Part shown: piece after piece, positions 11,819 through 18,192 of the stretch | Numbering within the stretch: position 1 is the stretch's first letter | Layout of the letters: each line of letters begins with the position of its first letter | IMG/VR virus record: IMGVR_UViG_3300042351_000223 | Coordinates: 1-21,069 of that record | Reading direction: 5' to 3' (one strand) | Length of the DNA stretch: 21,069 nt | DNA from: a virus | Made by a program: the position numbers and the translations under genes | The notes under the pieces: model-generated | Database searches by the model: none | What the model was told of the DNA's origin: nothing | Seen by the model: the letters and a program-made list of their open reading frames with translations, nothing else

Positions 11819-11982
11819 TTGAAGACCGCCCACACCACATTGTCCACAAAGACACTGATCAAATCATTGGAACTTATGCCAACTACGCAGAAGCCTATGC
11901 CGCATACGAAAAACTTGGCACAGGCAACGACGGCATGAGTGATCATGCCATTGGTTTAGTTCTTGAGGAGAGGACAGCATGA
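11815..11982 (+). CDS. Small early protein, unknown
   Basis: A 55-aa ORF, MIEDRPHHIVHKDTDQIIGT..., with an ANYAEAYAAYEKLG helix resembling the C-terminal half of the preceding 66-aa protein (both have an A.AYYE or A.AYEK pattern), so the two may be related. It has ATGA overlaps on both sides, which exactly fills the gap. Confidence 0.6.
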   Translation: MIEDRPHHIVHKDTDQIIGTYANYAEAYAAYEKLGTGNDGMSDHAIGLVLEERTA

Positions 11983-12185
11983 AAACAGAATACACACGAC
12001 ATGGCGGTGCATACGACAGAGGGTCAGCTGACAAATATTACGGACGCGATTTCAATCCGCATTATTTTGTTGGCGATTCATTGGCTTCTGAATATGTTCT
12101 TAATTTGAATGCAGAAGAACGAGCCGCCTATACACAGGGCTACAACGAACAAACCGACGCGAAAGAATGGGGAGATTTATTATGA
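11979..12185 (+). CDS. Conserved small phage protein (HGGAYDRGSADKYYGR type)
   Basis: A 68-aa protein with the HGGAYDRGSADKYYGR motif at residues 8-23, a following FNPHYFVGD and a C-terminal RAAYTQGYNEQTDAKEWGD. Small proteins with this motif are widespread in phages and some bacteria; I know no established function. Coupled by ATGA to both neighbours. Confidence 0.7.
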   Translation: MKTEYTRHGGAYDRGSADKYYGRDFNPHYFVGDSLASEYVLNLNAEERAAYTQGYNEQTDAKEWGDLL

Positions 12186-12385
12186 TTCGCTTCAGCAAAG
12201 AAAATTTACTTACTCAATTAGAAAACAAGATCAACCACATGGAGCAAGTGTGGGGATTTGTTTCTAATAATGGAACAAACCAAATTACAGACAAGACAGA
12301 TTTTGACAGAGCCGTTGCTTATGGCCAGTATGTTGAAGTAGTAGACATTTGGGAATCAATAAAAGACGGCAATTTTTTCATCTAA
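12182..12385 (+). CDS. Small hypothetical protein
   Basis: A 67-aa protein, MIRFSKENLLTQLENKINHM..., helical and polar. The ATG at 12182 overlaps the preceding stop (ATGA); an earlier in-frame start at 12167 lies inside that gene. Not recognised. A 19-base gap with the SD AAAGGGAAA follows before the next small ORF. Confidence 0.6.
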   Translation: MIRFSKENLLTQLENKINHMEQVWGFVSNNGTNQITDKTDFDRAVAYGQYVEVVDIWESIKDGNFFI

Positions 12386-12403
12386 TTTAAAAAGGGAAAT
12401 GAA

Positions 12404-12496
12404 ATGAAACAAAAAATTATTACTGCCTTAGTTGAATGTGTTTTAGCCATCGTCATCTTTGGCGGCATTGGCGTAATGCTTGCTTGGAGGGGCTGA
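12404..12496 (+). CDS. 30-aa single-span membrane protein
   Basis: MKQKIITALVECVLAIVIFG... has a basic start, one hydrophobic helix (residues 5-27) and a WRG end. AAAAAGGGAAA lies just upstream, and the next gene starts two bases after its stop. A likely small inner-membrane early protein; function unknown. Confidence 0.5.
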   Translation: MKQKIITALVECVLAIVIFGGIGVMLAWRG

Positions 12497-12498
12497 AG

Positions 12499-12690
12499 AT
12501 GAACTTGCTATACAAGATACAGGATTTGTGGCGTATGCCATCTCCGAATGAAATGGCGGCAAAGGAGCTTGAAGAAGCAAAGAGGCGTTTCCTTGATGCC
12601 CAATCAGGGATGGAATACGCTCGCCGTATGTCAGATTATCACGCTGACAGAATAAAACGATTGACTGCTTATTTAGAAAACGCAGAATAA
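12499..12690 (+). CDS. Small coiled-coil phage protein
   Basis: A 63-aa protein, MNLLYKIQDLWRMPSPNEMA..., then a continuous amphipathic helix (AAKELEEAKRRFLDAQSGMEY, ARRMSDYHADRIKRL). Proteins with this A..LEEA...LL.AQ...EYA....YH..RI.RL layout are common in phage early operons. The start at 12499 follows the upstream stop by two bases; the frame from 12436 is inside the membrane-protein ORF. Confidence 0.6.
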   Translation: MNLLYKIQDLWRMPSPNEMAAKELEEAKRRFLDAQSGMEYARRMSDYHADRIKRLTAYLENAE

Positions 12691-12709
12691 AAATTAAAGG
12701 AATTCTAAG

Positions 12710-12910
12710 ATGACTCAAGTTAACGCTGATTACATTATCGCTTCTATAGCGCAGGATTCATCTCGCCTCTTTGAAGGGGGCGAGCCAAGAGATAGGCTTT
12801 CCTATCAGGTCGGAATGTTGCAGGGCAAGATACGCGAGCTTTGCTACATCGTCAATCTCCACGAAGAATTGATCTCTGAAATTAAACAACAACTGGATGC
12901 CATCAAATGA
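12710..12910 (+). CDS. Small helical protein, unknown
   Basis: A 66-aa protein, MTQVNADYIIASIAQDSSRL..., with two helical stretches separated by GGEPRDRLSYQVG. The SD AAAGGAATT is 9 nt upstream. It overlaps the ERF start by ATGA, so it is translationally coupled to recombination and may be an accessory factor. Confidence 0.55.
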   Translation: MTQVNADYIIASIAQDSSRLFEGGEPRDRLSYQVGMLQGKIRELCYIVNLHEELISEIKQQLDAIK

Positions 12911-13461
12911 AACAAATAGCAACAGCTTTAGTCAAAGCACAAAAAGAATTCGGTCCTGCGCTCAAGAATTCAAAGAACCCGCATTTCAAATCTAAATATG
13001 CTGATCTGTCGGCTTGTATTGAGGCGGTTATTGATGCGCTGAACAATAACGGCATTGCCCTAGTTCAACAACTAAGCGAATGCGATTCAGGCGTGATTGT
13101 GGAAACATTGTTTATTCACGAATCAGGGGAAATATTAAATTGCGGCAAGATTCATATTCCCGCTGTGAAGCATGACGCGCAGGGCTTTGGTAGCGCGTTG
13201 ACATACGCTCGGAGATACAGCGTCATGTCGGCTTGCGGCATCGCCCCAGAGGATGACGATGGCAATGCGGCTGTTCAGAAAATTGATGAGTCAAAAATGC
13301 TTGATCATCTTGCCGCAATTGATGAATCTGCAACAGAAGAGGATTTGAAAACCGCTTTTACTGCGGCTTATCAATTTGCCAATGGCAACATTGAATCGCA
13401 GAAAAAATTTATTGCAAGAAAAGATGCTCGTAAAAAAGCTCTTGCAGAAAGTCAAGGTTAA
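12907..13461 (+). CDS. erf: ERF-family single-strand annealing protein
   Basis: A 184-aa protein. The ERF core spans about residues 5-120: FGPALKNSKNPHFKSKYADL, a DALNNNGIALVQ segment, and GSALTYARRYSVMSACGIAP, the strongest family signature. It anneals complementary single strands during phage recombination and end repair. It is followed by an exonuclease gene and an SSB-like gene, the standard recombinase/exonuclease/SSB set. The C-terminal third (residues 130-184) is lysine-rich and variable, as usual for the family. ATGA coupling to the gene before it. Confidence 0.85.
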   Translation: MKQIATALVKAQKEFGPALKNSKNPHFKSKYADLSACIEAVIDALNNNGIALVQQLSECDSGVIVETLFIHESGEILNCGKIHIPAVKHDAQGFGSALTYARRYSVMSACGIAPEDDDGNAAVQKIDESKMLDHLAAIDESATEEDLKTAFTAAYQFANGNIESQKKFIARKDARKKALAESQG

Positions 13462-13464
13462 ATC

Positions 13465-14094
13465 ATGGAACAAGGCACAGAAGAATGGTTTGCCGCGCGT
13501 CTAGGGCGGGTAACTGCTAGCAGGGTGCAAGACATTGTGGCTCGTACCAAAACAGGATATGCCGCGAGCCGCGACAACTACTTGGCACAGCTTATCTGTG
13601 AACGCTTGACAGGCAAGGGCGCAGAATCATTTTCGACTGCGGCAATGGCGCATGGCACAGAGACAGAGCCACTTGCTCGGGCGGCTTATGAGATGAAGAA
13701 CAGCATCTTAGTTGATGAGGTTGGATTTGTTCAGCACCCGACTATGATGGCGGGGGCTTCGCCTGATGGCATGGTTGGCCAAGATGGTTTGATTGAGATC
13801 AAATGCCCACAGACCAATACACATATTGAAACCCTGCTGAGTGGCAAGATTCCAAACAAGCACAAAGCTCAGATGACTTGGCAAATGATTTGTACTGGTC
13901 GCAAGTGGTGCGATTTCATTAGCTTTGACCCAAGGCTACCGCAAGAGTTGCAAATGTTCGTACAGCGTTATCCATACGATGCCGAATATGCAAACAAGTT
14001 AGAGACAGAAGTTCTGCTATTTTTGGCAGAAGTTGATGTGACGCTAACTACCCTTAACCAACTGAAAGAAAACAATGGCAAAGACAATTTATGA
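13465..14094 (+). CDS. YqaJ-type (lambda Exo-like) exonuclease
   Basis: A 209-aa protein with the YqaJ/lambda exonuclease core: WFAARLGRVTASR near the start, HGTETEPLARAAYE (E66/E68), GASPDGMVGQ with D101, and GLIEIKCP with E111 and K113, which form the metal site. It degrades one strand from a double-stranded end to feed the ERF annealing protein. It starts four bases after the ERF stop and overlaps the SSB-like gene by 20 bases. All motif residues are present. Confidence 0.85.
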   Translation: MEQGTEEWFAARLGRVTASRVQDIVARTKTGYAASRDNYLAQLICERLTGKGAESFSTAAMAHGTETEPLARAAYEMKNSILVDEVGFVQHPTMMAGASPDGMVGQDGLIEIKCPQTNTHIETLLSGKIPNKHKAQMTWQMICTGRKWCDFISFDPRLPQELQMFVQRYPYDAEYANKLETEVLLFLAEVDVTLTTLNQLKENNGKDNL

Positions 14095-14314
14095 AGTATC
14101 TGTTATTACAGGCACTTATGTTAACAAAGATGGTGTAAATAAAAATCGGTATCTGAGGGTTGGTTCAGTTATTGATACCAAGAAAGGACCGATGCTAAAA
14201 CTTGATTGCACCCCTCTAACAGATGCAGGGGGTTGGAATGGATGGGCATATCTGAATACCCCTAAAGGTGAGGATGGCTTGCCACAGCTTGAAGATGACG
14301 ATGTGCCGTTCTAA
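14075..14314 (+). CDS. Small SSB-like protein with acidic DDDVPF tail
   Basis: A 79-aa beta-rich protein (IYEVSVITGTYVNKDGV, RYLRVGSVIDTKKG) ending LEDDDVPF. That tail closely matches the conserved C-terminal peptide of bacterial SSB (DDDIPF in E. coli), which recruits replication and repair proteins. The core is shorter than a usual OB-fold SSB (about 110 aa). Position directly after the exonuclease supports single-strand binding or recruitment of SSB partners. Core identity is inferred; the tail is seen directly. Confidence 0.6.
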   Translation: MAKTIYEVSVITGTYVNKDGVNKNRYLRVGSVIDTKKGPMLKLDCTPLTDAGGWNGWAYLNTPKGEDGLPQLEDDDVPF

Positions 14315-14336
14315 AATTTAACCTGAGGGGAAAACG

Positions 14337-14350
14337 CGACAGCAATGTCG
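14337..14350 (+). other. Hairpin with GCAA tetraloop upstream of wHTH gene
   Basis: CGACA (14337-14341) and TGTCG (14346-14350) flank GCAA. It lies in the 73-base gap (14315-14387) between the SSB-like stop and the wHTH start. It is the second GNRA-capped hairpin in this operon. No U-run follows. Confidence 0.4.
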
Positions 14351-14387
14351 GACGAACGCCAGTACCCTTACCTTATTGGAGAAGATC

Positions 14388-14705
14388 ATGCATTACAAAA
14401 AAATGTTTGACAAGATATTTACTTCTTTCCCAAGAGTCAGAGCTAGTGACCCTGCTACTTCTTTTGAAGCGGCTGATTCAATAAGAGAGTATGCACCGCA
14501 ACATTACCAAAGAATTGTTGATTGCTTGCTTGCATTTGGACCTCTAGGGAAAGATGGCATAGCGCAATGCACCAATCTTGATGGTAATCAAGTGGCAAGG
14601 CGGCTCAATGAAATGCACGATCTAGGCTTGATTGAATTGACAGGGAATAAAGTTAAATCAAATGCCAATCGTAGCGAGAGAGAATGGAAAGCTGTTAAGA
14701 AGTGA
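14388..14705 (+). CDS. Winged-helix DNA-binding protein
   Basis: A 105-aa protein, MHYKKMFDKIFTSFPRVRAS.... From about residue 45 it has a winged-helix layout: VDCLLAFGPLGKDGIAQC (helix plus turn), NLDGNQVARRLNEMHDLGLI (recognition helix) and the wing LTGNKVKSNA. The ATG at 14388 has GGAG 6 nt upstream; a TTG at 14376 is rejected. It is the last gene of the operon and overlaps the endolysin gene tail-to-tail by 11 bases. A regulator acting at the early/late boundary is possible. Confidence 0.65.
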   Translation: MHYKKMFDKIFTSFPRVRASDPATSFEAADSIREYAPQHYQRIVDCLLAFGPLGKDGIAQCTNLDGNQVARRLNEMHDLGLIELTGNKVKSNANRSEREWKAVKK

Positions 14706-15309
14706 GGACGTCAATGGCGTGTGCGATATGCTTCTTGCGATCCTCTAATCCAATCGTGCCGCCATTGATTCTTTTTGTCAGCATCAGCCAATCTTCTTTG
14801 TCAGCGTACTGATTCAAATTGTGGGTTTGCCAAAACCATCCCGCAGTAAGACTCGCATATTTTGGTGTCCTTACCAAATCGGGATTGCGAACGAAGTCCT
14901 CACCCAATGCTTTTCCTGCATGGAAAAAATTTGCCGCGCCCGTCAACTGTAAAAATCCAGAGCCTCGGTACAAGAATCCATCTCCCGATGCCTCATCCCT
15001 GTTGCCCATACGAGAGCCGTAAATGCGATTGGCAATCTTAACTGGCTGACGCTCATACTGTGCCGCCGATTCAGGCGTGAAGCCCCATGCTCTCTTCGCT
15101 GTCAATGGAAACAGCTTTAGCAGGGTTGGCGCACGATAGTTCAGGTTCTCTTCAAGGACTCTAAAATTATTGCACTCATGGCCACATTGTCCGAGCCATG
15201 CGGCTTGCTGAACTGGAGTCAGAATTCCGAAGCGTTCAAATGTTTCATTGAATGGATCAGCCAACGATTGTTCAATCTTGAGTTGTCGTAATTGTTCAGG
15301 ACTCACCAT
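14695..15309 (-). CDS. GH19-family endolysin (chitinase-like peptidoglycan hydrolase)
   Basis: A 204-aa protein of glycoside hydrolase family 19. WLGQCGHECNNFRVLEENLN contains the likely catalytic E45; ANRIYGSRMGNRDEASG and DGFLYRGSGFLQLTGAANF are the conserved substrate-cleft blocks, and GTIGLEDRKKHI is the C-terminal motif. No signal peptide is visible, so it should need the holin for release, after which it cuts the glycan strands of the cell wall. It overlaps the Rz gene by 14 bases and ends the leftward late operon. Confidence 0.88.
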   Translation of the reverse strand: MVSPEQLRQLKIEQSLADPFNETFERFGILTPVQQAAWLGQCGHECNNFRVLEENLNYRAPTLLKLFPLTAKRAWGFTPESAAQYERQPVKIANRIYGSRMGNRDEASGDGFLYRGSGFLQLTGAANFFHAGKALGEDFVRNPDLVRTPKYASLTAGWFWQTHNLNQYADKEDWLMLTKRINGGTIGLEDRKKHIAHAIDVLTS

Positions 15310-15796
15310 TTAAAAGATTCCTCACTTCATTGTAAGCATCGATGCAAGCGTTGAGTTGCAAAGTATTTCTGTCACCCTGCGCGACTATTTCTGCGATGGC
15401 GATAAGGGTTTCTCGTTCGGCATCAGAAGCTTGGTCAGTCTTTCCGTCAGGTTGGCTTCCTGTTTCTTTGCTATCTGTGGCGGCAATGGCGGGACTTGAG
15501 GCGGCTTGCTGACAACTTGCGGTTGGGATGCGCACCCTGCCAGAACGGATAGCGCGATCAAGGGCAGACTGCTTTTGATTAATGACATTGGTTGCCTCCT
15601 GTAACTTTGTTGCATTGGTATTGAGTTGTTCACCGAGCTTCTGCTCAGTCGCCCTTGCTTCCTCATTCTTTTTTGCAATGGCAATCTTCATGTCATTATC
15701 GCGCTCAAGCCATCCGTAATGATGGCCAACTTGATAAGTTCCGAACAAGGAAATAATTACACCAACGATTATCCACGGCAAAGGAATTGGAAACAT
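15296..15796 (-). CDS. Rz inner-membrane spanin
   Basis: A 166-aa protein with an N-terminal membrane anchor (residues 7-24, PWIIVGVIISLFGTYQVG) and then a long charged helical region (NEEARATEQKLGEQL, ATNVINQKQSALDRA), the layout of the i-spanin that joins inner and outer membranes during lysis. Rz1 is encoded inside it in another frame, the strongest support. The start overlaps the preceding stop (TGATG). Length is near lambda Rz (153 aa). Confidence 0.8.
   Translation of the reverse strand: MFPIPLPWIIVGVIISLFGTYQVGHHYGWLERDNDMKIAIAKKNEEARATEQKLGEQLNTNATKLQEATNVINQKQSALDRAIRSGRVRIPTASCQQAASSPAIAATDSKETGSQPDGKTDQASDAERETLIAIAEIVAQGDRNTLQLNACIDAYNEVRNLLNGES
15385..15588 (-). CDS. Rz1 outer-membrane spanin lipoprotein, nested in Rz
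   Basis: A 67-aa lipoprotein encoded wholly inside Rz in another frame. The signal peptide ends in the lipobox LAGC with C19 (MSLIKSSLPLIALSVLAGC); the mature part is proline-rich (PPQVPPLPPQ), as in other Rz1 proteins. The ATG at 15588 is chosen because the longer frame to 15684 would bury the signal peptide. It pairs with Rz across the periplasm to fuse the membranes. Confidence 0.85.
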   Translation of the reverse strand: MSLIKSSLPLIALSVLAGCASQPQVVSKPPQVPPLPPQIAKKQEANLTERLTKLLMPNEKPLSPSQK

Positions 15797-16326
15797 CAGT
15801 CAGCCTCAGTTCTTGCTATAGCAATTTGTTCCCTCTCGGCATCAGATTCTAGATGCTCTGGGGGTGTGGTTGGAGGCGGTGGAGGTGTCCAGTTTTCATC
15901 CAGTTGCGGATTCGTGAATACAGGCATCGCCCCGAACGGCTGACTCGGCAAACCCCCATAAGCTGATGGCGGGTTATATCCTGAATTGTTTGACATACCA
16001 AAACCGACGCCCTGTCCTTGGTAGGTGTGACACATAGGTTGCGATTGTTGAGCAGGATTGAACGCCCTAGATACTGCCCCTGCCGCCCTTTTGGTCATAA
16101 CTCCGCCGATGCCGCCAACGATCAGCAGAACAATGTCGTTCAGCATCTTGGTATAGGCTTGGTCAATTGGAGCCATGCTCTTGATTGGCTGTGTCACGAA
16201 GGTGACAGAATACAAGAGTGCAATGACAATGAAGCAAAGGATGCAAGTCACGACTACGACAACAAAGCCCCAAACGCGAACTTCAAATTCTTCAGTTGTT
16301 AGGTTTGGCTTCTGGCTGTTGGACAT
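15796..16326 (-). CDS. Two-TM membrane protein with proline-rich tail
   Basis: A 176-aa protein: polar N-terminus, TM1 about residues 18-43 (FVVVVVTCILCFIVIALLYS), TM2 about 64-78 (NDIVLLIVGGIGGVMTKR), then a long Q/N/P-rich tail with NWTPPPPPTTPP. Two TMs next to lysis genes would fit a holin or antiholin, but the 100-residue low-complexity tail is unusual and another holin candidate is at 17525. It may be a lysis modulator. The function stays open. Confidence 0.6.
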   Translation of the reverse strand: MSNSQKPNLTTEEFEVRVWGFVVVVVTCILCFIVIALLYSVTFVTQPIKSMAPIDQAYTKMLNDIVLLIVGGIGGVMTKRAAGAVSRAFNPAQQSQPMCHTYQGQGVGFGMSNNSGYNPPSAYGGLPSQPFGAMPVFTNPQLDENWTPPPPPTTPPEHLESDAEREQIAIARTEAD

Positions 16327-16498
16327 CTGTTACTTTCTTTTCCAAGATTGGGGCGACTAAGTATTCAGGACAATGCTGAGTGAACAAGCACTTCGGCTTC
16401 TGACACTCAGGCAAGACAAAGTTATCAGGGTTCTGACATGGATAGCGGTAAACATCTTTGCATCCAGTAAGCAATAGCAGAAGCAGAATATATCTCAT
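16292..16498 (-). CDS. Small Cys-rich lipoprotein
   Basis: A 68-aa protein with a signal peptide and lipobox LLTGC (C13 after MRYILLLLLLTG), then a mature part with C22, C33, C38 and C44 in the pattern RYPCQNPDNFVLPECQKPKC, C-x5-C. I recall similar short lipoproteins in lysis or tail regions of aquatic phages; function unknown. The ATG at 16498 is chosen over 16531 to keep the signal peptide at the start and gives ATGA coupling to the 58-aa gene. It overlaps the two-TM gene by 35 bases. Confidence 0.65.
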   Translation of the reverse strand: MRYILLLLLLTGCKDVYRYPCQNPDNFVLPECQKPKCLFTQHCPEYLVAPILEKKVTDVQQPEAKPNN

Positions 16499-16671
16499 GC
16501 CATTACATCCACTTGATTGACCTTGACCCAATGTGATTTGATATCTTGAACCTTTTGCTGTTGATCAGCTTGTCGGTTCAGCTTCGCTAAATGTTCCATG
16601 TTCTGTTGATGGGTGAGTCTCTGAACTTCCCATTGCATCTTAGCATTTTGCTGATAAGCAGATATTTTCAT
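16495..16671 (-). CDS. Small Gln-rich helical protein
   Basis: A 58-aa ORF (MKISAYQQNAKMQWEVQRLT...). Glutamine-rich amphipathic helix (HQQNMEHLAKLNRQADQQQK) followed by DIKSHWVKVNQVDVMA. ATGA overlaps at both ends place it firmly in the chain. Its heptad-like pattern suggests a coiled coil. Not recognised. Confidence 0.6.
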   Translation of the reverse strand: MKISAYQQNAKMQWEVQRLTHQQNMEHLAKLNRQADQQQKVQDIKSHWVKVNQVDVMA

Positions 16672-16823
16672 TTGCCTAATCCTATGCGACCCAAAAATAA
16701 ATTAACGATCTTATCGCTAAGATCATCAGGAAGGAATTTCAAAAAGCCGAGCGCATATAAAGCCACGCACCCATAACAAAAAATCTTCAAGCATAAGTCA
16801 AAGGTCTTTTGATATTCATTCAC
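16668..16823 (-). CDS. 51-aa membrane protein with GTG start
   Basis: Starts at GTG 16823 inside a GTGA overlap with the preceding stop and ends in an ATGA overlap, with no alternative ATG of useful length. One hydrophobic segment (residues 13-31, KIFCYGCVALYALGFLKFL) is followed by an acidic helix (PDDLSDKIVNLFLGR). It fills the 16672-16819 gap exactly. A small lysis or membrane accessory protein is likely; function unknown. Confidence 0.55.
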   Translation of the reverse strand: MNEYQKTFDLCLKIFCYGCVALYALGFLKFLPDDLSDKIVNLFLGRIGLGK

Positions 16824-17314
16824 CGACCGCACCTTCTTGTTTGCTGACAGAACTCCATCAACTCATAGATACCGATTACCACTAAGAACAGAACAAACGC
16901 ACAGCCTCCAAGAATCACAGCCAACTCGTTTAACTCTGCTTCTTTTTCTTTGGCTTTCTTTTCTGCTCTCTCTAATGCGCGAAGCTCTCTAGCATCATCA
17001 ATGTCCATCTGATCTTGCCGAGCTTTAATTTTATTCCACACATCGATCTTGCCTGTGGTCATAAACAGCATCTTCAGTTCTTCCTCGAAGGCACGAGCTT
17101 GTTCCAGAGCCATCTCAATCTGAAGAGCAGTTCCCATATTGGAACCTTTAGACTTCTTCGTTTCAATCAGGGCTTTAGTTGCTGTTGACTTGGCGTCAAA
17201 TAATTTCCCAATCATTGGGGCTAAAGAACCAAGATCATTGGCTACGGCACTAGCCTTCTTGACCATCGAAATGGCCGACTGTATTCCCGCAAGGGCTGTC
17301 ATCGGATCAATCAT
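16820..17314 (-). CDS. Coiled-coil protein with C-terminal membrane anchor
   Basis: A 164-aa protein. The N-terminal MIDPMTALAGIQSAISMVKK and MIGKLFDAKS are followed by a charged coiled coil (residues 85-130, RALERAEKKAKEKEAELNEL) and a C-terminal TM (about 131-152, VILGGCAFVLFLVVIGIYEL). I recall short proteins starting with a DP.TA..G motif in lysis/tail regions of aquatic podoviruses; function unknown. The stop overlaps the GTG of the next small gene. Confidence 0.65.
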   Translation of the reverse strand: MIDPMTALAGIQSAISMVKKASAVANDLGSLAPMIGKLFDAKSTATKALIETKKSKGSNMGTALQIEMALEQARAFEEELKMLFMTTGKIDVWNKIKARQDQMDIDDARELRALERAEKKAKEKEAELNELAVILGGCAFVLFLVVIGIYELMEFCQQTRRCGR

Positions 17315-17436
17315 TTTCTCTCAACCTTTTGCCACTCAAGGCACACTACTTTTCGGTTATAGACATCTCCTGTCCATGCCCATCGGACACACCGATATTC
17401 TACTGAGGCAAAAAAAAAGATCATGACAAAAGTCAT
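17311..17436 (-). CDS. 41-aa membrane protein (WAWTGDVYNRKVVCLEW type)
   Basis: Starts at ATG 17436, within an ATGA overlap of the 30-aa ORF's stop. A short hydrophobic start (MTFVMIFFFASVEY) is followed by RCVRWAWTGDVYNRKVVCLEW, a motif I associate with small phage proteins beside lysis genes. Longer frames from 17517 read through the 30-aa ORF and look like a shadow. A run of nine T's on this strand (17418-17410) lies inside it and could promote slippage. Confidence 0.6.
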   Translation of the reverse strand: MTFVMIFFFASVEYRCVRWAWTGDVYNRKVVCLEWQKVERK

Positions 17437-17525
17437 GACCAGTACCAAATAAAAATTGAGACGCACCACAGAATAGTGGCGACTAATGTGACTGCCGCAA
17501 GGAAAGCGACAGCCCAATCTTCCAT
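17433..17525 (-). CDS. 30-aa single-span membrane micro-ORF
   Basis: MEDWAVAFLAAVTLVATILW... is one helix ending WYWS. The ATG overlaps the holin stop (TAATG) and its own stop overlaps the next ATG (ATGA). With the 41-aa protein it makes a tiny pair of membrane ORFs. Possibly a pinholin-like or antiholin element; unproven. Confidence 0.45.
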   Translation of the reverse strand: MEDWAVAFLAAVTLVATILWCVSIFIWYWS

Positions 17526-17743
17526 TACTCTTGTTCGTCAGCTTTCGCTGATTCTCTCGCGAGCTTCAAGTGCTGATGCTTGAAGTAGACGTTTACCAAT
17601 AGACCAACCAAAGCAATCACAACGCCAGAGATAGCGGCAAACTCATTGGCTGTTAAGCCAAATATTACGGCTACTCCTGAGCCGCCATAAGTGGCGGCTG
17701 TTGCGGCTTTGGTGACTATGGCTTCATTAACTGTTGAAGTCAT
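17525..17743 (-). CDS. Class II-like holin
   Basis: A 72-aa protein with two hydrophobic helices (about residues 18-32, TYGGSGVAVIFGLTA, and 35-53, FAAISGVVIALVGLLVNVYF) and a short charged C-terminus (KHQHLKLARESAKADEQE), the size and shape of HP1/LydA-type class II holins. It lies several small genes upstream of the spanins and endolysin on the same strand, as expected for a lysis cluster. The start overlaps the preceding stop (ATGA). Confidence 0.7.
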   Translation of the reverse strand: MTSTVNEAIVTKAATAATYGGSGVAVIFGLTANEFAAISGVVIALVGLLVNVYFKHQHLKLARESAKADEQE

Positions 17744-17979
17744 GATGAAACAAAAACTCGACCTGATTCTTTTGGAGTGCGATCAAAGTAAGTTGTATCA
17801 GTTGGATAAAACCAGATGACTCCATCATAAATTACAGGAGGCTTGGAATATATCCATCCCATTTTTGGATTGGATGATTCAGGAACATCAACAACAACAT
17901 CATGCTCCATGCTTCTATCAATGACACCATCTTTTTCAATTGAAACTACGATGTTCATTTTGAGTGCTACATAAGTCAT
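17740..17979 (-). CDS. Small hypothetical protein
   Basis: A 79-aa beta-rich protein (YVALKMNIVVSIEKDG, VIYDGVIWFYPTDTTYFDR) with no signal or membrane segment. It sits between a small helical protein and the holin, coupled by ATGA on both sides. It could be a fibre-assembly or lysis accessory factor; not recognised. Confidence 0.6.
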   Translation of the reverse strand: MTYVALKMNIVVSIEKDGVIDRSMEHDVVVDVPESSNPKMGWIYSKPPVIYDGVIWFYPTDTTYFDRTPKESGRVFVSS

Positions 17980-18182
17980 ACAGTATCCTTCTGATCTTCC
18001 TGTTCTTTTGCCATCTTCGATTCAAAATGCATAACTTGCGGTGCTGTTTGATTTTGAATATTCGTAATAAACTTTGCGCTCAAATGGAATGGCAAATGAG
18101 CAAGAGCCTCAACAAGAGCCTGCACTTCATCACCTTTGAATGCCAAAGTTATTTCTAATTTTTTCCATGCTTCATCAGTCAT
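17976..18182 (-). CDS. Small helical phage protein
   Basis: A 68-aa protein, MTDEAWKKLEITLAFKGDEV..., with a strand followed by a helix and the AHLPFHLSAKFITNIQNQTAP motif; short phage proteins with this L..LPF....I..I pattern are familiar but uncharacterised. ATG 18182 has AAAGGA 8 nt upstream and follows the tail-fibre stop by ten bases; the frame from 18209 is inside the fibre gene. Confidence 0.6.
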   Translation of the reverse strand: MTDEAWKKLEITLAFKGDEVQALVEALAHLPFHLSAKFITNIQNQTAPQVMHFESKMAKEQEDQKDTV

Positions 18183-18192
18183 TTTTATTCCT

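Noticed and set aside
17525-17743. Reading the 72-aa protein as a general membrane protein only
   Set aside because: Two helices, short charged tail, and position with endolysin and spanins fit a class II holin better.
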